NCBI GenBank assembly: GCA_017418765.1 | Contig: JAFOMV010000244.1 | Span: 1 to 5,323 of the forward strand | Direction of reading: 5' to 3' | Length of the DNA stretch: 5,323 nt | Source: Ruminococcus sp. | GTDB taxonomy: Bacteria > Bacillota_A > Clostridia > Oscillospirales > Ruminococcaceae | Shown here: one piece after another, positions 1-5,323 of the stretch | How the letters are laid out: each line of letters opens with the position of its first letter | How positions within the stretch are numbered: the first letter of the stretch is position 1 | Translations under genes and position numbers: made by a program | The notes under the pieces: generated by a model | Told to the model about the DNA's origin: nothing | What the model saw: only the letters and a program-made list of their open reading frames with translations | Databases searched by the model: none

Positions 1-68
1 GCGTCACGCATACCTTCGGCAACTACAAGCGGTCCTGAAATTTTTACTACTGTTCCTTTGCTGTACAT
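1..68 (-). CDS. ntpA: V-type ATP synthase catalytic subunit A, N-terminal fragment
   Basis: Only the first 22 codons are present; the gene continues beyond the left edge. The visible peptide, MYSKGTVVKISGPLVVAEGM followed by RD, matches the N-terminal beta-barrel start of V/A-type ATPase A subunits, where GxVxxxxGPxVxAxGM is typical. The full protein would be about 580-600 residues and hydrolyses or makes ATP in the A3B3 head. The ATG at 68-66 is well supported: an in-frame TAA lies three codons upstream, and a GAGGCGG ribosome binding site lies about 10 nt before the start. Only 21 nt separate it from the stop of the F-subunit gene, so it is co-transcribed with the rest of the operon. The P-loop and other catalytic motifs lie outside the window and cannot be checked. 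Confidence 0.9.
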   Translation of the reverse strand, partial: MYSKGTVVKISGPLVVAEGMRD

Positions 69-89
69 TTCTGTTTATCCGCCTCTTTC

Positions 90-401
90 CTAATTTAATA
101 TATCGGAGCCGACAGCCTTTTCGACTGCCTGATGCAGTGCTCTCATGCCATCGCCTGTATTGCCTTCGATTGCAGGTATAAGAACGATGGACGGGAGTTT
201 TGCACTCCTGTACTTGTTTATAGTATCGCTTACCATTGCGGCAGCAGGCTCAGTGATGTAAATTACCGCAAATTCACTGGCTGCAAGCTTTGAGATAAGC
301 TTTGATATTTTTTCGGGTTCGGTCTCACGGAATACTGAAAGTCCGAGTGCAGCGAAGCCTGAAACGCTGGCTGTATCGCCAATTACTGCTACTTTATACA
401 T
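90..401 (-). CDS. ntpG: V-type ATP synthase subunit F (central stalk)
   Basis: This 103-residue protein has the normal length for V/A-ATPase subunit F, called NtpG in Enterococcus hirae and often AtpF elsewhere. It binds subunit D in the rotating central stalk and influences ATPase activity. The N-terminus shows the family signature: VAVIGD at residues 4-9, then SGFAALGL at 14-21. A beta strand and turn, AVIYITE, sits at about residues 45-51, and the PSIVLIP strand lies near residues 70-76. The C-terminus carries the VEKAVGSDIL helix. The fold is a small Rossmann-like alpha/beta domain with a C-terminal helix that packs on D. The start overlaps the end of the subunit C gene by 8 nt, which suggests translational coupling. 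An AAAGGA-type RBS lies about 12 nt upstream of the ATG. Symbol usage varies between genomes, but the product identity is secure. Confidence 0.93.
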   Translation of the reverse strand: MYKVAVIGDTASVSGFAALGLSVFRETEPEKISKLISKLAASEFAVIYITEPAAAMVSDTINKYRSAKLPSIVLIPAIEGNTGDGMRALHQAVEKAVGSDILN

Positions 402-1338
402 AGAGCTTTCGCATCCTTTCCGTGATAGTTTCGTTATCTGTGCCGCTTTCCTTGCAAACAGTCAGTATCCTTATATCCTTAATCTCTGCCTCTTTTGCTA
501 TGAAATATGCAGCAAGAGGCTCGATGCCGAATGACATCATACGTGCGCTTTCTGCGTGTTCCGTTATAATGTCATCGCACCACTTTTCAAACTGAGCCGG
601 CGAGCTTTTCAGCAGTGCTGCTCCGTCACTGAAAGAGGTGTTTTCAAGGTAAGCGAAAAGAGCATCCGTTCCTTCTGCGGCGGCTCTTGCAAGGTCTTCC
701 TTATCGAGTTTTCCGCATCCGCAGAGAGCTTTTTCTATAAAAGGCAAAGTCTTTTTCATAAGGCATGACCTGTACGCTGTTTTTATATCGGCACAGGATG
801 TGATAAGCTGTGCGTACTCCTGCATGAAGCTGTTTCCCAGTTCATCGGCGCTTCTGCACATAGCTTCAAGACAAGCTTTGTCTATGAGCATATCCGATAG
901 CTGACCGTCAAGAGTCTCTGTCACAAGCTCATAAGCCTGAGCAGCTGTTTTCCTCATATACAAGGGAAGTATATCGTATTCTTTTTTGCTTACCGCTTCT
1001 TTGAGGTCATCAAGGTAAACGTTGGAAGGTTCGATATAATATAGCTTCGGGTCACGATTGTGGATCATTGCCTTTATCACAGCTTTGAGATTATGGAAAT
1101 CGTTCCTGTAAAGGAGTATCCTCAGTTCTTCGCTGTCGGGAGCGTAGTTCTGTATCAGCTCCCATACCTGCTGCATCGTATTCTGCGGAGTATCCGTATT
1201 TTTCTTTGAAGCAAGCATAGCTTTCAGATCGGCATTTGTTCTTGCGGCGATGAGCTGATCAATGTCATTTCTGCTGAGAAGACTGCTTTCCATAGCCCTT
1301 ACTGCACCTACAGCGTTTGCATATTTTGTTCCGCTCAT
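394..1338 (-). CDS. ntpC: V-type ATP synthase subunit C (rotor socket, d/AC39 family)
   Basis: This 314-residue soluble protein belongs to the V-ATPase AC39/subunit C (d) family. It is slightly shorter than many homologues, which run about 330-350. It forms the funnel-shaped socket that joins the D/F central stalk to the top of the proteolipid ring. It is mostly helical with no membrane segment. Recognisable motifs are the N-terminal YANAVGAVRAMESSLLS (residues 6-22), YRNDFHNLKAVIKA (77-90), DIKTAYRSC (184-192), and the C-terminal signature with GIEPLAAYFIAKEAEIKDIR (271-290) and a final RMRKLYV. The ATG overlaps the stop of the E-subunit gene as TAATG, and an AGGTGGG ribosome binding site precedes it by about 4-6 nt. 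This arrangement favours translational coupling by re-initiation. Confidence 0.93.
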   Translation of the reverse strand: MSGTKYANAVGAVRAMESSLLSRNDIDQLIAARTNADLKAMLASKKNTDTPQNTMQQVWELIQNYAPDSEELRILLYRNDFHNLKAVIKAMIHNRDPKLYYIEPSNVYLDDLKEAVSKKEYDILPLYMRKTAAQAYELVTETLDGQLSDMLIDKACLEAMCRSADELGNSFMQEYAQLITSCADIKTAYRSCLMKKTLPFIEKALCGCGKLDKEDLARAAAEGTDALFAYLENTSFSDGAALLKSSPAQFEKWCDDIITEHAESARMMSFGIEPLAAYFIAKEAEIKDIRILTVCKESGTDNETITERMRKLYV

Positions 1339-1940
1339 TATCCCACCTGCCTGAACAGTTCTCTTGCGGCAATATCTCTTACTTCTTCGGAGCCTGATTC
1401 AATAATTGCCCTGAATGAGCAATTTTCGGATATCAGACCGTAGCTGAGGATAAAGCCGTCTTCTATATCAGCGGGGTCAGATGATATCTTTATGCTTCCG
1501 CCTGACACAGAAGCTTTTTCGTTAAGTCTGCTTTCGAGGTCGGCAGGCAGTCTTTTCAGGTCGCTGCTGCCGAAGCTGATAGTTCCCTTCCCTGACTGCA
1601 TATGCTTTTCTGCAAGCCTTACGATAAGGTCAAAGTACTCCTTGTCAGGGAGGTCTTTAAGCTTCTGTATTGTTTTTTCAATTACTGCATTTATAAGCTG
1701 TACCTTGCATGAAAGGAGCTTTCTTTTCATTTCAGCATCTATGGCATTTCGGTTGTTTTCATAGTCTCTTTCATGCTGTGTTTTTGCTTTTCTGATGTAT
1801 TCATCATATGCAGCCTGAGCCTTGGATTCGCCTTCTTTAATTATCTGCGCTGCCTTTGACTCAGCTGCCTTGATGATACTGTCCTCAGTCTGCTTCTGCT
1901 GAGCAGATATCATGTTCAGTATCTCGTCAAGTCCTGCCAT
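1338..1940 (-). CDS. ntpE: V-type ATP synthase subunit E (peripheral stalk)
   Basis: This 200-residue protein has the usual length for V/A-ATPase subunit E. Residues 1 to about 85 form a long, highly charged Ala/Lys/Glu-rich helix typical of the right-handed coiled coil that E makes with the G/H subunit. Residues from about 95 to 200 form the globular C-terminal domain that attaches to the head. It includes the family-type stretch DGFILSYGLISENCSFRAII (161-180). The E-G pair is the stator that resists rotation of the central stalk. Its start is well placed, with GGAGGT 7 nt upstream. The stop of the proteolipid gene lies 14 nt before the ATG. Its partner is encoded by the first gene of the operon, at 4430-4738. 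Confidence 0.92.
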   Translation of the reverse strand: MAGLDEILNMISAQQKQTEDSIIKAAESKAAQIIKEGESKAQAAYDEYIRKAKTQHERDYENNRNAIDAEMKRKLLSCKVQLINAVIEKTIQKLKDLPDKEYFDLIVRLAEKHMQSGKGTISFGSSDLKRLPADLESRLNEKASVSGGSIKISSDPADIEDGFILSYGLISENCSFRAIIESGSEEVRDIAARELFRQVG

Positions 1941-1954
1941 TCATAGCACCTCCG

Positions 1955-4394
<2,440 letters not shown>

Positions 4395-4429
4395 ATATTA
4401 TATCACTCTCCTTTTAACGGGAAGAATAA

Positions 4430-4738
4430 TCAGAAAAACTCAGATATAACTGCTTTAATGGCGTTATCTGTATTTTTCTGAGCTTGTGAGGTGATGAAGT
4501 CCAACTGTTCCTCACATTTGCTTTCAGCTTCTCTGCGGTAGTTTTCGGTTTTTTTACTGATATCTTCCCTGAGCTTTACAGCTTCAGCAGATGCTTCCGA
4601 AAGTCTTTTTTGTACAGCAAGAGAGGCTTTGCCTGAGGCATCGGATATGATGTTGTCTCTCATTTTTTTTGCATCTGAAATCTTTTTATCCGATTCTGCC
4701 TCGGCGGCAAGTATTTTCTTTACTGAATCTGATGCCAA
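4430..4738 (-). CDS. ntpF: V-type ATP synthase peripheral stalk subunit G/H, TTG start
   Basis: This 102-residue protein is almost entirely a charged helix, rich in Ala, Lys, Glu, Asp and Ser, with no membrane segment (for example KKILAAEAESDKKISDAKKM near the N-terminus). It fits the small stalk subunit that forms a heterodimeric right-handed coiled coil with subunit E. Depending on the genome it is named G, H or NtpF. It is the first gene of the operon, as ntpF is in Enterococcus hirae. The start codon is TTG at 4738-4736, chosen because a near-perfect AAGGAGG lies exactly 7 nt upstream and the frame has no nearer ATG with such a signal. Sequence conservation of this subunit is low across bacteria, so the assignment rests on length, composition and operon position together. 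Confidence 0.85.
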   Translation of the reverse strand: MASDSVKKILAAEAESDKKISDAKKMRDNIISDASGKASLAVQKRLSEASAEAVKLREDISKKTENYRREAESKCEEQLDFITSQAQKNTDNAIKAVISEFF

Positions 4739-4746
4739 AACTATCC

Positions 4747-4754
4747 CTCCTTTT
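4747..4754 (-). promoter_or_regulatory. Strong SD of ntpF with upstream anti-SD
   Basis: The minus strand reads AAAAGGAG followed by GG, and the AAGGAGG core sits 7 nt before the TTG start. The strength of the SD offsets the weak start codon. The same 8 nt are exactly complementary to positions 4864-4871 in the leader, so access to this site may be controlled by RNA folding. Confidence 0.8.
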
Positions 4755-4791
4755 AAAATGATTAAGAAGTTGCCTGATAAGTTGATTATAC

Positions 4792-4800
4792 CTGTCTGTA
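4792..4800. repeat. Right-hand partner of 9-bp inverted repeat in ATPase leader
   Basis: CTGTCTGTA on the plus strand is the exact reverse complement of TACAGACAG at 4878-4886, 77 bp away. Seven of its bases also match the inverse of a second copy, CAGACAG, at 4835-4841. One site can therefore pair with either of two upstream sites in the minus-strand RNA. Confidence 0.75.
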
Positions 4801-4834
4801 TCAGAATTATTACTATTTAACAAGCGTTTTTCGT

Positions 4835-4887
4835 CAGACAGCATATGATCTTCAAATAAACAGAAAAGGAGCATCCCTACAGACAGC
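4835..4887. repeat. Direct repeat CAGACAGC (two copies)
   Basis: CAGACAGC occurs at 4835-4842 and again at 4880-4887, 45 bp apart start to start. In the operon transcript both read GCUGUCUG. The upstream copy overlaps the stem base and loop of the leader hairpin. Both are complementary to the single site at 4792-4798. Confidence 0.7.
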
Positions 4888-4894
4888 TCCCCTT
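4864..4894 (-). promoter_or_regulatory. Leader hairpin sequestering the anti-SD
   Basis: In the minus-strand RNA, AAGGGGAGC pairs with GCUCCUUUU around a 13-nt loop. The two G.U pairs become A.C mismatches in a plus-strand RNA, so the structure makes sense only for the ATPase transcript. The U-run in the 3' arm is followed by a weak U-rich stretch. Partial transcription attenuation is therefore an alternative reading, but the tract is poor for an intrinsic terminator. Confidence 0.5.
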
Positions 4895-4918
4895 TGCGCT
4901 TATTTGCTTAACGTAATA

Positions 4919-4947
4919 ATTATACACTAAAACAAGAAGATTGTCAA
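4919..4947 (-). promoter_or_regulatory. Consensus sigma-A promoter for the V-ATPase operon
   Basis: The minus strand reads TTGACA at 4947-4942 and TATAAT at 4924-4919, separated by exactly 17 bp. Both boxes are perfect matches to the housekeeping sigma consensus. Transcription should begin near 4912, about 174 nt upstream of ntpF. No operator-like palindrome overlaps the boxes. With so strong a promoter, any control is likely to act on the leader RNA or through an upstream factor. Confidence 0.85.
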
Positions 4948-4993
4948 GATATTTTTGTGAATTTTTTTGATTTATAAAAATTTCAAAAAGCCC
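4948..4993. promoter_or_regulatory. A/T-tract spacer between divergent promoters
   Basis: These 46 bp separate the two -35 boxes and are almost pure A/T, with runs of seven T (4962-4968), five A (4976-4980) and five A (4985-4989). Such tracts resemble UP elements that contact the RNA polymerase alpha subunit and can also be intrinsically bent. They are positioned to serve either promoter. No gene fits here. Confidence 0.5.
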
Positions 4994-5022
4994 TTTACAA
5001 ATTATATTTTTTGTGTTATAAT
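4994..5022 (+). promoter_or_regulatory. Sigma-A promoter for rpsO with extended -10
   Basis: TTTACA at 4994-4999 (one mismatch to consensus) and TATAAT at 5017-5022 have a 17-bp spacer. A TG one base before the -10 box (5014-5015) makes it an extended -10 promoter. The predicted start of transcription is around 5027-5030, giving an rpsO leader of about 80 nt. Confidence 0.85.
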
Positions 5023-5028
5023 TATTAC

Positions 5029-5111
5029 ACCGTGTACTTGGACTTGGGCTTGACCTCGTTTTTCACCCCTGTCTACGTTAACGGAATATTTTATATCAAG
5101 AGGTGCTTCAA
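5029..5111 (+). promoter_or_regulatory. rpsO leader, candidate S15 autoregulatory element
   Basis: The RNA can form a long imperfect hairpin starting close to its 5' end: 5030-5033 with 5081-5084, 5036-5037 with 5077-5078, 5039-5043 with 5071-5075, and 5046-5048 with 5067-5069. The 5040.5074 (G.U) and 5041-5073 (G-C) step resembles the G.U/G-C motif bound by S15 in 16S rRNA. The loop carries ACCUC (5053-5057), complementary to GAGGU (5100-5104) in the rpsO SD, which would make a pseudoknot. Autoregulation of rpsO by S15 binding its own leader is established in several bacteria with unrelated structures. Its operation here is inferred. Confidence 0.45.
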
Positions 5112-5323
5112 ATGTTATTGAAGGATGAAAAGACAGCCGTTATCGAGGCTAACAGAACACACGAAAATGACACAGGTTCCCCTGAGGTCCAGATCGCTAT
5201 TCTTACAAGAAGAATCAACGATCTCACAAACCACCTCAAGGAGCACAAGAATGACCACCACTCAAGAAGAGGTCTTCTCAAGATGGTTGGTCACAGACGT
5301 AACCTTCTCGGCTATCTCAAGAA
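5112..5323 (+). CDS. rpsO: 30S ribosomal protein S15, N-terminal part
   Basis: Seventy codons are visible of a protein normally about 88 residues long; the gene runs off the right edge. It starts at the ATG at 5112, with AGAGGTG ending 6 nt upstream. The sequence contains the S15 hallmarks [17 protein letters not shown] (residues 20-36), [19 protein letters not shown] (45-63) and LLGYLK (65-70). His41, Asp48 and Ser51 are at the same positions as the E. coli residues that read the G.U/G-C step in 16S rRNA helix 22, and Thr21-Gly22 occupies the three-way junction contact. S15 binds 16S rRNA early in assembly of the 30S platform. It is transcribed away from the ATPase operon from its own promoter, and pnp commonly follows it in Firmicutes. 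Confidence 0.97.
   Translation, partial: MLLKDEKTAVIEANRTHENDTGSPEVQIAILTRRINDLTNHLKEHKNDHHSRRGLLKMVGHRRNLLGYLK

Larger units (their letters stand above)
4739..4912 (-). promoter_or_regulatory. Structured 5' leader of the V-ATPase operon, candidate RNA switch
   Basis: This is the untranslated leader predicted from the perfect promoter upstream to the TTG start of ntpF, about 174 nt. In the minus-strand RNA, an arm at 4894-4886 pairs with 4872-4864 (9 bp including two G.U) to form a hairpin with a 13-nt loop. The 3' arm contains CUCCUUUU (4871-4864), which is also perfectly complementary to AAAAGGAG (4754-4747), the ntpF ribosome binding site. CUGUCUGUA, part of which is the hairpin loop (4886-4878), is complementary to UACAGACAG (4800-4792). 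A second GCUGUCUG copy (4842-4835) can compete for the same partner. The elements are compatible with two alternative folds, one freeing and one burying the SD. No known riboswitch family was recognised by eye, and function is inferred. Confidence 0.5.

Noticed and set aside
556..768. Plus-strand open frame inside the subunit C gene, with others inside E, K and I
   Set aside because: These lie antisense to confidently identified ATPase genes, show no recognisable protein motifs, and lack good ribosome binding sites.
4686..4874. A 62-codon minus-strand reading frame covering the ATPase leader and running out of frame into ntpF
   Set aside because: Its ATG has no properly spaced SD, the codons look unlike the neighbouring genes, it contains the ntpF SD within it, and its 3' part overlaps a confident gene in another frame. 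A short leader peptide is not excluded, but nothing positive supports it.
4864..4895. Leader hairpin as an intrinsic terminator
   Set aside because: The stem has two G.U and two A-U pairs at its base, and the following sequence is interrupted by C and G rather than being a clean U-tract. It also lies between a strong promoter and its operon. Attenuation remains possible, but a constitutive terminator does not fit.

Overview
The window looks like a chromosomal segment from a Gram-positive anaerobe of the class Clostridia. A Ruminococcus-type relative is my best guess, an inference from the protein sequences, the roughly mid-40s GC content by eye, the strong AAGGAGG-type ribosome binding sites and the V-type ATPase. 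It holds two transcription units that diverge from one intergenic region.

Positions 1-4738, all on the minus strand, are the first seven genes of a V/A-type ATPase operon. In transcription order they are the peripheral-stalk G/H subunit (4738-4430), subunit I/a (4394-2421), proteolipid K/c (2428-1955), stalk subunit E (1940-1338), subunit C/d (1338-394), subunit F (401-90) and the N-terminus of catalytic subunit A (68-1, cut by the window edge). This order matches the Enterococcus hirae ntpF-I-K-E-C-G-A operon, so B and D probably follow outside the window. The genes are packed tightly, with 8-nt overlaps at I/K and C/F and a TAATG overlap at E/C. Together they encode a membrane rotor ring and stator (K, I), a central stalk connector (C, F), the peripheral stalk (E, G/H) and the start of the catalytic head (A). 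Proteolipid K keeps the residues that bind Na+ in the E. hirae ring, so a sodium-coupled enzyme is predicted.

Positions 4739-5111 contain no convincing gene but are rich in signals. Two back-to-back sigma-A-type promoters, each with a 17-bp spacer, are separated by 46 bp of A/T-rich DNA. The minus-strand promoter is a perfect consensus and yields a leader of about 174 nt for the ATPase operon. That leader has an 8-nt perfect anti-Shine-Dalgarno, a hairpin that would sequester the anti-SD, and a 9-bp inverted repeat whose partner is duplicated. These pieces fit a two-state RNA switch and are the most interesting signal in the window. The plus-strand promoter gives an approximately 80-nt leader for rpsO. 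Its imperfect hairpin begins almost at the predicted transcript 5' end, contains a G.U/G-C step like the one S15 recognises, and has a loop that can pair with the rpsO SD. This is a plausible S15 autoregulatory element.

Positions 5112-5323 are the first 70 codons of rpsO (ribosomal protein S15), cut by the right edge.

The protein-coding content is ordinary. The candidate novelty is in the two leaders, and it rests on base-pairing read by eye rather than on conservation or folding calculations.
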